DNA of 64,000 nt from Bacteroidales bacterium (GCA_003446015.1 DMBU01000108.1:1-64000), one strand, 5' to 3'. Positions 33,279-42,465 are shown, numbered from the stretch's first letter. The notes: generated by a model from the sequence alone, not told the origin. Program-made: numbers and translations.

Positions 33279-34109
33279 TTTCTCTATCCAATTACTTACA
33301 AACTCAAAAATTTCATCTTTTCCCAACTCGTTATGTAACTCATGGTACATTCCTTCCCACTCTTTGTAAGTTATATCTTTATTTAATTCTTTTGCTTTTT
33401 CGTAAAAATCCTTGCTTGCCTCGTAAGATGTAATATTATCCTTGTTGCCATGTTGAATTAAAACAGGAATATTTAATTTTTCAGCATTTTCAAGCACCCA
33501 GTGTCCGGCATTATAAATTTCAAAAAACATACGTGCAGAGATTTTTTCATGCACTAATGGATCCTTAATATAAGCATCAACAACTTGTTTATCGTGTGAA
33601 AGCGATTTTACTTCAAGATTTGAATTCTGAGTAAATTTAGGATAAAGCTTATTCATTACTCTTGCCAGAACCAACATCAAAGCAGAAGGATCAAAAGACA
33701 GTTTGTACCATGGTGAAGAAATTACAGCTCCTACAAAATCATTTTCTCTTTTTAAAATATAATTGGTGACAATGTTCCCCCCTAAACTATGCCCATAAAT
33801 AAATTGCGGCAATTTTGGATGAAGCTTTTTTGATTCTTTAACTAGTACCTCAATATCGTCCAAAAAATCATCAAATTTATGAATATGCCCTCGACGTCCG
33901 TCGGATTTTCCATGTCCCCGATAATCAATTGCATGAATAAGAAAACCTTTTTCGGCAAAACGCATTGCCCAATGATCATATCGCTCGCTGTATTCTCCAA
34001 AACCATGCACTAAATTTATGATAGCTTTTGGGGTTTCTTTTGGCTCCCATATATATCCTGAAAGTTTCATTCCATCAAATGAAGCATATGCGGTTGATTT
34101 GTAATTCAT
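33255..34109 (-). CDS. Alpha/beta hydrolase, monoacylglycerol lipase/lysophospholipase type
   Basis: A 284-residue cytoplasmic serine hydrolase (Hydrolase_4 family). The oxyanion motif LVHGFGEYSERYDHWA lies at 33-48, GRGHGKSDG-like YRGHGKSDGRRGHI at 63-76, the nucleophile elbow YGHSLGGN has Ser108, the acid is expected in HGNKDNITS (about 221) and the His in MYHELHNE (about 250). It probably cleaves monoacylglycerols or lysophospholipids. The final residues LLAVSF are encoded by the inverted repeat of the neighbouring cassette and are not part of the family core; the fold ends at NWIEKK. Divergent yjbQ lies 45 nt away. Confidence 0.92.
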   Translation of the reverse strand: MNYKSTAYASFDGMKLSGYIWEPKETPKAIINLVHGFGEYSERYDHWAMRFAEKGFLIHAIDYRGHGKSDGRRGHIHKFDDFLDDIEVLVKESKKLHPKLPQFIYGHSLGGNIVTNYILKRENDFVGAVISSPWYKLSFDPSALMLVLARVMNKLYPKFTQNSNLEVKSLSHDKQVVDAYIKDPLVHEKISARMFFEIYNAGHWVLENAEKLNIPVLIQHGNKDNITSYEASKDFYEKAKELNKDITYKEWEGMYHELHNELGKDEIFEFVSNWIEKKLLAVSF

Positions 34110-34154
34110 AATTGTTTAGCTTAGTATAAAATTCCTATCAAATTTACTGATATT

Positions 34155-34559
34155 ATGCAACAAATCATACAAATATCAACTGATAAACAGAATGGTTTAT
34201 ATGACATAACCTCTCAAATTGAAAAGATCGTTGCAGAAAGCAATATTAACACTGGAATAGTAAATATTTATGTACAAGGAGCAACTGCTGCAATTATGAT
34301 TCAGGAAAACTGGGATGATTCTGTTCAAAATGATGTAATAAATTTATTAAAAAAATTAATTCCTTCAGGAGTCTGGTTGCACGACGCACAAGACAATAAT
34401 GGTGATGCACACCTTAAAGCAGGGATTATTGGACCAAGCGAATGTATTCCAATAATAGATGGTAAAATGGGTTTGTCGACCTGGCAAAATATATTTCTTT
34501 GTGAATTTGATGGCCCCAGGAGTAAAAGAAATATTGTAATTTCAATTCTTTCTGATTAA
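34155..34559 (+). CDS. YjbQ/UPF0047 family protein
   Basis: A 134-residue single-domain protein. Conserved features are QGATAAIMIQENWD, HDAQDNNGDAHLKAGIIGPS (His/Asp-rich metal-like site, about 76-95) and STWQNIFLCEFDGPR near the end. E. coli YjbQ has a weak thiamine-phosphate-synthase activity, which gave the family its name, but the physiological role is undecided. The gene is divergent from the lipase and followed by a DUF3078 gene 73 nt downstream. A thiL gene is in the window but 8 kb away, so no operon link to thiamine is shown. Confidence 0.9.
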   Translation: MQQIIQISTDKQNGLYDITSQIEKIVAESNINTGIVNIYVQGATAAIMIQENWDDSVQNDVINLLKKLIPSGVWLHDAQDNNGDAHLKAGIIGPSECIPIIDGKMGLSTWQNIFLCEFDGPRSKRNIVISILSD

Positions 34560-34632
34560 TTTCGTTCATCGATGATTGAACAATTTAAAATTCGGGTTGT
34601 ATTAAAACATTGTTAAATTTTAAAAAAAGAAA

Positions 34633-35517
34633 ATGATTAAAAAAATCACTTTATTTATCACTTTGGTATTTTTATCAAACATGTTATTGCAAGCTCAGGA
34701 AGAGGTTGATACAACTAAAGCATGGAAGTTTAATGGATTTACTTCCATCAACTTTTCGCAAGTTTCGTTAACAAATTGGGCTGCAGGAGGTGAGAACTCT
34801 TATGCTTTTAACGGATTATTGAATTTATCATCAATTTATTCGAAAGACAAAAACGATTGGGGAAATACTCTGGAAATAGGATATGGAATCCAAAAACAAG
34901 GCAATCAGGACTTGCAAAAAACAGATGATCATATTGATTTTCAATCGAAATATGGCCGTAAAATATCCAAGTCATTTTTTATTAGTGCCATGTTAAACTT
35001 TAAAACTCAAATGACCGAAGGGAAAAAATATGAAGCCGATACCAGCTATGTTATTTCTAACTTTCTTGCTCCGGGCTATTTGCAAGGTGCTATAGGTATG
35101 GAATATAAGCCCAACGAAACTTTCTATGCAGTAATTTCGCCAATAACAGGGAAATTAACCATGGTAATGGACGATACTTTATCGGCCCGAGGTTCTTTTG
35201 GTGTTGATCCCGGTTCGAAAACACGGATGGAACTTGGAGGTTCTGTAAGTATTGGAGTTAATAAGGAAATCATGAAGAATGTAACGTTCAATTCTACGCT
35301 GGGGTTATTTACCAATTATTTAGAAAATCCCCAAAACATTGATGTTGACTGGAAAGTTTTAATCAATATGAAAATCAATAACTACTTATCAGCTAATTTG
35401 AATACAAATCTTATTTATGATGATGATATAAAAACATCGGATGAAAATGGGAATCCCAAAGGAGCAAAAGTTCAGTTCAAAGAAGTATTTGGAGTAGGCT
35501 TAACGTATAAATTTTAA
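34633..35517 (+). CDS. DUF3078 family outer-membrane beta-barrel protein
   Basis: A 294-residue protein with a signal peptide (1-21, ending LLQAQ). The start of the mature chain matches DUF3078: WKFNGFTSINFSQVSLTNWA followed by GGENSYAFNG. The rest alternates short amphipathic strands (NTLEIGYGIQKQ, SFFISAMLNFKT, LMINMKINNYLSANLNTN) and ends in an aromatic (VGLTYKF), as expected for an outer-membrane barrel. Function in the family is unknown. The hairpin after its stop ends the transcript. Confidence 0.85.
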   Translation: MIKKITLFITLVFLSNMLLQAQEEVDTTKAWKFNGFTSINFSQVSLTNWAAGGENSYAFNGLLNLSSIYSKDKNDWGNTLEIGYGIQKQGNQDLQKTDDHIDFQSKYGRKISKSFFISAMLNFKTQMTEGKKYEADTSYVISNFLAPGYLQGAIGMEYKPNETFYAVISPITGKLTMVMDDTLSARGSFGVDPGSKTRMELGGSVSIGVNKEIMKNVTFNSTLGLFTNYLENPQNIDVDWKVLINMKINNYLSANLNTNLIYDDDIKTSDENGNPKGAKVQFKEVFGVGLTYKF

Positions 35518-35539
35518 AGATATTGGCTTTTAACTATGC

Positions 35540-35568
35540 GCCTTTAGCTATTAGCTAAGGGCTTTTTT
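35540..35568. terminator. Terminator between DUF3078 and queG
   Basis: GCCTTTAGCT and AGCTAAGGGC pair with one mismatch around an ATT loop and are followed by TTTTTT on the plus strand. It sits 22 nt after the DUF3078 stop and overlaps the end of queG. The stem shares AGCTATTAGCT with the repeats flanking the four-helix-bundle cassette 2.5 kb away. Confidence 0.75.
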
Positions 35569-36494
35569 ATAAAATCAATGTTTCGTTTTAAACCTTCAAA
35601 TTTTGTGCGTTCTATTGGCGAGTTTTTAAACAACTTTTTAAAGTTTAGTTTATCGATATTCTGCCAATCATCTTTTGTCAGGTTCTTTAGTTGTTTGGTA
35701 ATTTTAAATTGGGGTTCGGAATGAGGTTTTCTATTGGTATTCCATGGACAAACATCCTGGCAGATATCACATCCAAAAATCCAGTCGTTCCATTTACCTT
35801 TAAATTCAAATGGAATTTCACCTTTTTTTTCGATCGTTAAGTACGAAATGCATTTTCGGGCATCTAACTGATATGGTGTTAAAGCATTTGTGGGACAAGC
35901 ATCAATACATCTTGTACATGTTCCGCAATAATCTTTTCCCAGATAGCTATCGGGAGAAGTATCGTACCCGAGTTCAATATCAACAATCAATTCACCAATA
36001 AAAAAGAATGATCCAAATTCTTTGGATATCAGATTTGTATTCTTGCCAATCCATCCCAGACCTGATTTTGCAGCCCAAACCTTATCCATTACAGGAGCTG
36101 AATCAACGAATGCGCGACCGGAAACATTTTTAATTTCTTTATTGATAAATTCAAGTAAAATTTGGAGTTTTTCTTTTACAACAAAATGATAATCTTTACC
36201 ATAGGCGTATTTAGAGATCTTATAGGAATCTTCTATTTGTTGCTCTTCCGGGGAGTAATTCAATAAAACTGAAATAACTGATTTTGCTCCTTCAACTAAT
36301 TTTCCTGGATCTGTTCGTTTCTCAAAATTGTTTTCCATGTATTGCATTTCGCCCTGGAAACCATTTACTAACCATTCTTTTAATTGTTTTGATTCCTTTT
36401 CCAGAAAATTTGCTTTAGAAAATCCTATTGCCGAAAAACCCAATTCAAGAGCTTTTTGTCTTATTTTATTAGTATTTGAGCGAATTATATCCAT
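35544..36494 (-). CDS. queG: Epoxyqueuosine reductase
   Basis: A 316-residue cobalamin- and iron-sulfur-dependent enzyme that makes the last step of queuosine in tRNA (epoxyqueuosine to queuosine). Both 4Fe-4S motifs are clear: CGTCTRCIDACPTNAL (about 191-206) and CDICQDVCPWN (about 241-251). The cobalamin-binding region carries YAYGKDYHFVVKEKL and AAKSGLGWIGKNTN, with the catalytic Asp in FVDSAPVMDK. It is slightly shorter than E. coli QueG because the C-terminal HEAT-like tail is absent, as usual in Bacteroidota. It precedes the Suf operon on the same strand; whether they are co-transcribed is doubtful given the 136-nt gap. Confidence 0.97.
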   Translation of the reverse strand: MDIIRSNTNKIRQKALELGFSAIGFSKANFLEKESKQLKEWLVNGFQGEMQYMENNFEKRTDPGKLVEGAKSVISVLLNYSPEEQQIEDSYKISKYAYGKDYHFVVKEKLQILLEFINKEIKNVSGRAFVDSAPVMDKVWAAKSGLGWIGKNTNLISKEFGSFFFIGELIVDIELGYDTSPDSYLGKDYCGTCTRCIDACPTNALTPYQLDARKCISYLTIEKKGEIPFEFKGKWNDWIFGCDICQDVCPWNTNRKPHSEPQFKITKQLKNLTKDDWQNIDKLNFKKLFKNSPIERTKFEGLKRNIDFIKKPLANS

Positions 36495-36502
36495 CGTAAT
36501 TT

Positions 36503-36526
36503 AACCACTAAGGCACTAAGCACAGG
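36503..36526. repeat. CACTAAG-type short repeat between sufT and queG
   Basis: The stretch reads as ACCACTAAGGCACTAAGCAC, a member of the CACAAAG/CACTAAG family also seen at 9318, 37407 and 58744. The following 36545-36580 also contains CTTGAAATCTGAAACCTG-like units. Confidence 0.4.
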
Positions 36527-36630
36527 AAGAAAAACTAAGTTACACAAAAATAACTTGAAATCTGAAACCTGAAACTTGTTTTAGATTCGAACAAGCCTAT
36601 CAATTCTATAAGAAATCTTAAAAGGCAACG

Positions 36631-36951
36631 TTAGAGTAACCCCAAATCCAACATCGCTTCTTCACTCATGAGACTTTTATCCCAGGGTGGATCAAAAACG
36701 AGGTTGATTTTTGCTTCTTTAACTCCTTCAATTGCATTTGTTTTTTCATGAACCTCACTGAGTAATTGATCAGCCATTGGGCAGTTTGGTGCTGTTAAAG
36801 TCATTTTTACTTCAACTTTATTTTCCTCATCTACATCAATAGCATATATCAAACCCAGATCGTATATGTTCACTGGTATTTCAGGGTCGTAAATCTCTTT
36901 TAGGGTTTTTACTATTTCGGCTTCTAAAGCCATATAATCATATTGTTCCAT
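36631..36951 (-). CDS. sufT: SufT-like DUF59 (MIP18) iron-sulfur maturation protein
   Basis: A 106-residue MIP18/DUF59 protein, a helper in iron-sulfur cluster maturation. The core YDPEIPVNIYDLGLIY (about 21-36) and LTAPNCPMADQLL (about 52-64, with the reactive Cys) are intact, as is DPPWDKSLMSEEAMLDLGL at the end. It is the last gene of the Suf operon (11 nt after sufE), so it probably works with SufBCD in cluster delivery. Confidence 0.93.
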   Translation of the reverse strand: MEQYDYMALEAEIVKTLKEIYDPEIPVNIYDLGLIYAIDVDEENKVEVKMTLTAPNCPMADQLLSEVHEKTNAIEGVKEAKINLVFDPPWDKSLMSEEAMLDLGLL

Positions 36952-36962
36952 AATGCCCCTCC

Positions 36963-37388
36963 TTAACTTCCTAATTTAGCATGATAAGCCATAGCATACA
37001 ATTTCATTTGTTTAACCATGGCTAATAATCCATTCGAACGAGTAGGTGAAAGATTTTGCTGCAGACCGATTTTATCTAAAAAATAGAGTTCATTATTCAG
37101 AATATCTGCAGGTTTTTGTCCATTTAACACCCGTACTAAAAGAGCTGCAATACCTTTTGTAATTATAGCATCGCTATCGGCATAAAACTTTATTACTTCG
37201 CCATCCAAATCAGCAAAAAGCCATACTTTTGACTGGCATCCTTCAATTAAATATTGTTGAGTTTTATGTTTTGGATCAATTGCAGGGAGATCTTTACTTA
37301 GTTCAATCAGATAATTGTATTTATCCATCCAATCGTCAAAGATTGAAAACTCCTCAATAATTTCGTCTTGTTGTTCGTTTAATGTCAT
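36963..37388 (-). CDS. sufE: SufE sulfur acceptor
   Basis: A 141-residue protein that takes persulfide sulfur from SufS and passes it to SufB. The catalytic Cys is in IEGCQSKVWL (about Cys51), and the family core DWMDKYNYLIELSKDLPAI near the start and GLQQNLSPTRSNGLLAMVK near the end is conserved. It follows sufS by 58 nt and contains no second domain. Between them lies a short CAAAG repeat. Confidence 0.96.
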   Translation of the reverse strand: MTLNEQQDEIIEEFSIFDDWMDKYNYLIELSKDLPAIDPKHKTQQYLIEGCQSKVWLFADLDGEVIKFYADSDAIITKGIAALLVRVLNGQKPADILNNELYFLDKIGLQQNLSPTRSNGLLAMVKQMKLYAMAYHAKLGS

Positions 37389-37406
37389 TTTTTATTTCTT
37401 TTTTTT

Positions 37407-37428
37407 GCAAAGACGTAAAGTCGCTAAG
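37407..37428. repeat. GCAAAGACGTAAAGTCGCTAAG repeat between sufE and sufS
   Basis: A 22-nt stretch of 8-nt steps (GCAAAGAC, GTAAAGTC, GCTAAG) inside the suf operon. Related to 9318, 36503 and 58744. Confidence 0.45.
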
Positions 37429-37446
37429 AATGTTTAAAATACAAAA

Positions 37447-38670
37447 TTAACCAAACATTTGTTTAACTGTCAAAATTGCTTCGTACAATTTGTCAATTTC
37501 CTCTTTGGTATTATAAAACGAAAAAGATGCCCGAATTGTTCCTTCTACATTTAACCGATCCATCAAAGGCTCGGCACAATGATGACCTGTACGCACTGCT
37601 ATTCCCATTTTATCGATTACCATTCCTGCATCAAAATGATGAATATTTTCGAGAATAAAAGAAATTACGCTAACCTTATTTTCTGAAGTTCCAATAACCT
37701 TTAAGCCATCAATTGATTGTAACTTTTTGGTACCATAGTCCAATAATTCTTTTTCATAAGATGCAATATTTTCAAGTCCAAGTTGCTGAATATAATATAT
37801 AGCTGTTGCAAGTCCGATTGCTGAAACATAATTTGGAGTTCCAGCTTCGAATTTAAATGGTAATTCGTTGAAAGTAGTTTTCCCGAACGTAACTTTTTTA
37901 ATCATCTCACCACCAGTCATGAAAGGCGGCATTTCATTCAACCACTTTTCTTTTCCGTAAAGTACACCAATTCCATTTGGACCATAAACCTTGTGTCCTG
38001 AAAAAACATAAAAATCGCAATCCAACTCCTGAACATCGATCTTTCCGTGTTGTACACTTTGTGCGCCATCAATTAGTACCGGAATATTTGTTTGATGTGC
38101 AATATCAATCATTGTTTTAACATCATTAACTGTCCCCAGTGCGTTTGAAACTTGATTTACTGCTACAATTTTCGTTTTTGGTGAAATCAGTTTTTTATAT
38201 TCATCTAATAACAATTCTCCCTTTTCATTTATTGGAATGACTTTGAGAATTGCTTTTTTTCGTTCGCAAAGCATTTGCCAGGGAACAATATTCGCATGGT
38301 GCTCAAGGGTAGAAATGATAATTTCATCACCTTCGTTTACATATTTTTCGCCGAAAGAGAATGCAATTGTATTGATTGATTCAGTTGTTCCGCTTGTAAA
38401 AATTACTTCATGATCATAGGATGCTTTAATAAATTTCTGCACAACTTTTCTGGCGTCTTCATATCGCTGGGTTAACTGTTCGCTCAGATAATGTACTCCA
38501 CGATGAATATTGCTATTCTCGTGTGAATATATTTTTATTTCCTCATTAATTACACACAGGGGTTTTTGAGTAGTTGCTCCATTATCGAAGTAAACCAAGG
38601 GTTTATTATAAACCTGTTGGTTTAGAATTGGGAAATCTTTTCGTATTTTTTGAATATCTAAATTTGGCAT
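37447..38670 (-). CDS. sufS: SufS-type cysteine desulfurase
   Basis: A 407-residue group II cysteine desulfurase (PLP) that removes sulfur from cysteine for iron-sulfur clusters. Visible motifs: DFPIL and VYFDNGATTQKP at the N-terminus, TSGTTESIN (about 94-102), the PLP-lysine segment VFSGHKVYGPNGIG (Lys about 226) and the catalytic loop VRTGHHCAEPL (Cys about 363). It lies between sufD and sufE with short gaps. Its upstream gap from sufD is 79 nt. Confidence 0.98.
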   Translation of the reverse strand: MPNLDIQKIRKDFPILNQQVYNKPLVYFDNGATTQKPLCVINEEIKIYSHENSNIHRGVHYLSEQLTQRYEDARKVVQKFIKASYDHEVIFTSGTTESINTIAFSFGEKYVNEGDEIIISTLEHHANIVPWQMLCERKKAILKVIPINEKGELLLDEYKKLISPKTKIVAVNQVSNALGTVNDVKTMIDIAHQTNIPVLIDGAQSVQHGKIDVQELDCDFYVFSGHKVYGPNGIGVLYGKEKWLNEMPPFMTGGEMIKKVTFGKTTFNELPFKFEAGTPNYVSAIGLATAIYYIQQLGLENIASYEKELLDYGTKKLQSIDGLKVIGTSENKVSVISFILENIHHFDAGMVIDKMGIAVRTGHHCAEPLMDRLNVEGTIRASFSFYNTKEEIDKLYEAILTVKQMFG

Positions 38671-38749
38671 TTTTATTTATTTTAGATTCCTCGTTTACAA
38701 CTCGGAATTAATTCGACTAAATGATTTTGCAAACAAAATCAAAGTCTCA

Positions 38750-40117
38750 TTAACAGCAATGCATCTGGCAAGAGTTACATCTCGATAACTCGCCTCGCAG
38801 ACGTTTGTCAACTAAATCCTGAATACGATCTTGTAATGCAGGAACCTGAATCGCTTTAATTACATCATTAGCAAAAGCATACATCAATAATAATTTCGCT
38901 TCTTTTTTTGGAATTCCTCGAGCCCGCAAATAAAACATTGCATCTTCGTCCAATTGACCAACCGTTGCTCCATGACTACATTTTACATCATCTGCATATA
39001 TTTCAAGCTGAGGCTTTGTATTGATATCGGCATCATCTGTAAGTAAAATATTGTTATTTGCCTGAAATGCCTTTGTTTTTTGTGCATCTTTTCTAACGAG
39101 TACTTTTCCGTTAAATGCACCTGTTGCAAAATCATCTAAAACGCCCTTAAATAACTGATTACTTATACAATTAGGAAAAGCGTGGTCCATAAAAACATAA
39201 TTATCAATATGTTGTCCTTTATCTGTTAAGTAAAGTCCGTAAGTGTTGTTTTCACAGCCCTCACCATTTAGCAACACATGTACGTTGTTTCTGACCAGCC
39301 CTCCATGTAGCGTAATTGTATTTGCATTAACCCGACTATCTCTTTCCTGATGGAAATATAAATGAGAAACTTGTTTTGATCCGTTATGCTCGTTTTGCAT
39401 TCTAGAATAATCGAAACCAGCATTTTGTCCAACAAAAATTTCAGATACTGAATTTGTCAGAAAGTTTGGGGTTGATAAGGTGTGATCACAAACAACAACA
39501 GAGGCCTGACTTCCTTCTTCTAATATAAATAGATTCCTGTGTTGTGTAAAACCCTCTTCCTCATCCATTAACAAATTAATAATCTGAATCGGTTTTTCGA
39601 TTAAAACATCCTTGGGAACGTATAAGAAAATACCATCTTTAACAAAGGCTGTATTTAATGCAACCATTCCTTCCTTCTCCATGTCAGCATATTGGGCAAA
39701 ATGCTTTTTTACCAAATCTGGATATAATTCTGCCGCTTTTTGGAAACTTCCAATAATTGCTCCTCCAGGTAATTCAGTAATCAAATTTTCCCGATCATAA
39801 TACCATCCATTTAAAAGAAGTATAACCTTTGTATTAATTTCAGGAACATCACATCTAAAAATATCGTTGATCTGAAATTTAATGTTCTTTGGCGACAAAT
39901 ACATTTTATAGCCATTATCAAACTCTTTATTCAGATCTGTATATTTATAATTTTCATTCTTTTTATCGGGGATACCAATATTTTTAAATAGCTCAAATGC
40001 TTTCTGTCTGGCAATATTAATATATTCAGGGGCATCGTTTTTTAGTGTATCAATGTTATCCTGATATATTTCAATAAATTTCTGCTTTGATTCTATTTTA
40101 ACTGCTTCTAAGCTCAT
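38750..40117 (-). CDS. sufD: SufD, Fe-S cluster assembly scaffold partner
   Basis: A 455-residue protein that pairs with SufB and SufC in the scaffold complex. The beta-helix core begins around residue 140 (GIFLYVPKDVLIEKPIQI) and contains NVHVLLNGEGCENNTYGLY and CSHGATVGQLDEDAMFYLR(A), the standard SufB/D signature with its His. Its C-terminus ends RCNSCQMHCC, four cysteines in nine residues, which is an uncommon tail and could bind a metal. It sits between sufC and sufS. Confidence 0.97.
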   Translation of the reverse strand: MSLEAVKIESKQKFIEIYQDNIDTLKNDAPEYINIARQKAFELFKNIGIPDKKNENYKYTDLNKEFDNGYKMYLSPKNIKFQINDIFRCDVPEINTKVILLLNGWYYDRENLITELPGGAIIGSFQKAAELYPDLVKKHFAQYADMEKEGMVALNTAFVKDGIFLYVPKDVLIEKPIQIINLLMDEEEGFTQHRNLFILEEGSQASVVVCDHTLSTPNFLTNSVSEIFVGQNAGFDYSRMQNEHNGSKQVSHLYFHQERDSRVNANTITLHGGLVRNNVHVLLNGEGCENNTYGLYLTDKGQHIDNYVFMDHAFPNCISNQLFKGVLDDFATGAFNGKVLVRKDAQKTKAFQANNNILLTDDADINTKPQLEIYADDVKCSHGATVGQLDEDAMFYLRARGIPKKEAKLLLMYAFANDVIKAIQVPALQDRIQDLVDKRLRGELSRCNSCQMHCC

Positions 40118-40156
40118 ATGTTTGCTTTTAAAATTCCGACAATAAGCATTAATTAC

Positions 40157-40909
40157 CTATTTATCAGAATCATTCTTTAACCAATCATAACCCTTTTCTT
40201 CTAGTTCGAAGGCTAATTCTTTTCCTCCGGATTTAATTATTTTTCCATTATTAAGTACATGAACATAGTCTGGAATTATGTAATCCAACAATCGTTGGTA
40301 ATGAGTGATAACAATTGTTGCATTTTCTGCAGTTTTTAACTTATTAACACCATTTGCAACAATTCTCAATGCATCAATATCCAGACCTGAGTCTGTTTCG
40401 TCAAGAATTGATAGCTTAGGTTCAAGCATAGCCATCTGGAAAATCTCATTTCTTTTCTTTTCTCCACCAGAAAACCCTTCGTTTACAGATCTGTTTGCTA
40501 ATGCAGCATCTAACTCAACCAATTCTTTCTTTTCACGCATTAATTTAAGAAAGTCTGAAGATGATATTGGATCTAAGCCTTTGTGTTTTCTCTGTTCATT
40601 TACAGCAGTCTTCATAAAGTTAACCATACTTACCCCCGGTATTTCTATTGGATACTGAAATCCAAGAAATATGCCTTCACTAGCACGTTCTTCGGGAGAC
40701 ATCTCCAAAAGGTCTTTTCCAAAATAACTAACCTTTCCTTCTGTAACCTGAAAAATTTCTCTGCCTGCAAGTACAGATGCCAAGGTACTCTTGCCGGAAC
40801 CGTTTGGACCCATAATAGCATGTACTTCACCTGCTTTTACTTCAAGGTTAATTCCTTTCAGAATTTCTTTTCCTTCAACGCTTGCTCGTAAATTCTTTAT
40901 TAATAACAT
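40157..40909 (-). CDS. sufC: SufC ATPase
   Basis: A 250-residue ABC-type ATPase that powers the SufBCD scaffold. Walker A GPNGSGKST (about 35-43), signature FSGGEKKRNEI (about 143-153), Walker B SILDETDSGLD and the switch histidine ITHYQRLLDYI are all intact. It is not a transporter ATPase; the ETDSGLD variant of Walker B is the SufC type. It lies between sufB (44 nt) and sufD (39 nt). Confidence 0.99.
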   Translation of the reverse strand: MLLIKNLRASVEGKEILKGINLEVKAGEVHAIMGPNGSGKSTLASVLAGREIFQVTEGKVSYFGKDLLEMSPEERASEGIFLGFQYPIEIPGVSMVNFMKTAVNEQRKHKGLDPISSSDFLKLMREKKELVELDAALANRSVNEGFSGGEKKRNEIFQMAMLEPKLSILDETDSGLDIDALRIVANGVNKLKTAENATIVITHYQRLLDYIIPDYVHVLNNGKIIKSGGKELAFELEEKGYDWLKNDSDK

Positions 40910-40953
40910 CTTATATCTTTTTTCTATTTTAAAATCTTTAACCCTTTAACATT

Positions 40954-42402
40954 TTATCCTACACTTCCTTCCAAACTAATTTGAAGAAGTTTCTGTGCTT
41001 CAACAGCAAATTCCATAGGTAATTTATTTAAAACTTCTTTAGCATAACCATTTACTATTAGGCCAATTGCATCTTCCGTTTTAATACCACGTTGATTACA
41101 ATAAAATATTTGATCTTCACCAATTTTTGAAGTTGTCGCTTCGTGCTCTACAATTGAATCCTTATTATCTACCTCAATATACGGATAAGTATGTGCACCG
41201 CACTTATCTCCTAACAACAAACTGTCGCATTGAGAAAAATTACGTGCATTTGTAGCGTTTTTAACTACCTTAACTAATCCACGGTAACTATTATTACTAA
41301 ATCCTGCAGAAATACCCTTTGATACAATTATGCTTTTTGTGTTTTTACCAATATGAATCATTTTTGTTCCGGTATCGGCCTGTTGATGGTTATTGGTCAC
41401 TGCAACAGAATAAAATTCTCCTATGGAATTATTTCCTAGTAATATACAACTTGGGTATTTCCAGGTAATTGCAGAACCCGTTTCAACTTGTGTCCATGAA
41501 ATTTTAGAGTTTTCACCTGCACATTTGCCTCGTTTAGTTACAAAATTATAAATTCCTCCCTTTCCATTTTTATCACCTGGATACCAATTTTGTACTGTTG
41601 AATATTTTACTTCGGCATTTCTGTTTGCAACAATTTCAACTATTGCAGCATGTAGTTGGTTTTCATCTCTACGAGGAGCAGTACAACCTTCCAAATAACT
41701 TACATATGAATCATCTTCGGCAACAATTAATGTTCTTTCAAACTGACCTGTATTTGCTGCATTGATCCTAAAATAAGTTGATAATTCCATAGGACATCGA
41801 ACACTTTTAGGAATAAAACAAAATGAGCCATCACTAAATACAGCTGAATTTAATGACGCAAAATAATTGTCGGTATAAGGAACCACTGATCCCATATATT
41901 TCTTAACCAAATCAGGATGCTCCTGAACAGCTTCGCTAAACGAACAAAAAATAATTCCTAACTCGGCTAGATTTTCTTTAAATGTTGTTTTTACCGAAAC
42001 GCTGTCCATTACGGCATCTACAGCAACACCCGACAAATGTTTCTGTTCATCTAATGGTATTCCAAGCTTATCAAAAGTTGCTCTTAATTCAGGATCCACG
42101 TCATCCAAACTATCAAGCAAAACCTTTTGCTTTGGAGCTGAATAATAAATAATATCCTGATAATTAATTTTAGGTACAATCAAATGAGCCCATTGTGGCA
42201 TTTTCATTGTTTGCCAATGACGAAATGCTTTAAGTCTGAACTCCAACATAAATTCCGGCTCATTCTTTTTCTGAGAAATCAACCTCACAACATCCTCGTT
42301 TAAACCCTTTGGAATAGATTCACTCTCAATATCCGATACAAATCCGTACTTATATTCTCCTTGTGTAACTTCGTTTAATATTTTATCTTGATCTTTTTCC
42401 AT
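40954..42402 (-). CDS. sufB: SufB, Fe-S cluster scaffold
   Basis: A 482-residue scaffold on which SufBCD assembles iron-sulfur clusters from SufE-delivered sulfur. The N-terminal part has PEFMLEFRLKAFRHWQTM, and the beta-helix core has SYLEGCTAPRR, TVQNWYPGDKNGKGGI, ISWTQVETGSAITWKYPS and the C-terminal EHEATTSKIGEDQIFY signature. It is the first gene of sufBCDSE-sufT, with a -7 box and a palindrome upstream. The thiamine gene thiL is divergent. Confidence 0.98.
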   Translation of the reverse strand: MEKDQDKILNEVTQGEYKYGFVSDIESESIPKGLNEDVVRLISQKKNEPEFMLEFRLKAFRHWQTMKMPQWAHLIVPKINYQDIIYYSAPKQKVLLDSLDDVDPELRATFDKLGIPLDEQKHLSGVAVDAVMDSVSVKTTFKENLAELGIIFCSFSEAVQEHPDLVKKYMGSVVPYTDNYFASLNSAVFSDGSFCFIPKSVRCPMELSTYFRINAANTGQFERTLIVAEDDSYVSYLEGCTAPRRDENQLHAAIVEIVANRNAEVKYSTVQNWYPGDKNGKGGIYNFVTKRGKCAGENSKISWTQVETGSAITWKYPSCILLGNNSIGEFYSVAVTNNHQQADTGTKMIHIGKNTKSIIVSKGISAGFSNNSYRGLVKVVKNATNARNFSQCDSLLLGDKCGAHTYPYIEVDNKDSIVEHEATTSKIGEDQIFYCNQRGIKTEDAIGLIVNGYAKEVLNKLPMEFAVEAQKLLQISLEGSVG

Positions 42403-42443
42403 AACTTTGCAAAATCTATGTAAAATTAAGCACTACGTTTAAA

Positions 42444-42456
42444 TAGATTAAATCTA
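42444..42456. promoter_or_regulatory. Palindrome TAGATT-A-AATCTA upstream of sufB
   Basis: A 13-nt perfect palindrome lies between the -7 box and the sufB start, about where transcription would begin. It could be an operator for an iron or cluster-responsive repressor; no known consensus is matched. Confidence 0.3.
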
Positions 42457-42465
42457 AATTAGGTG

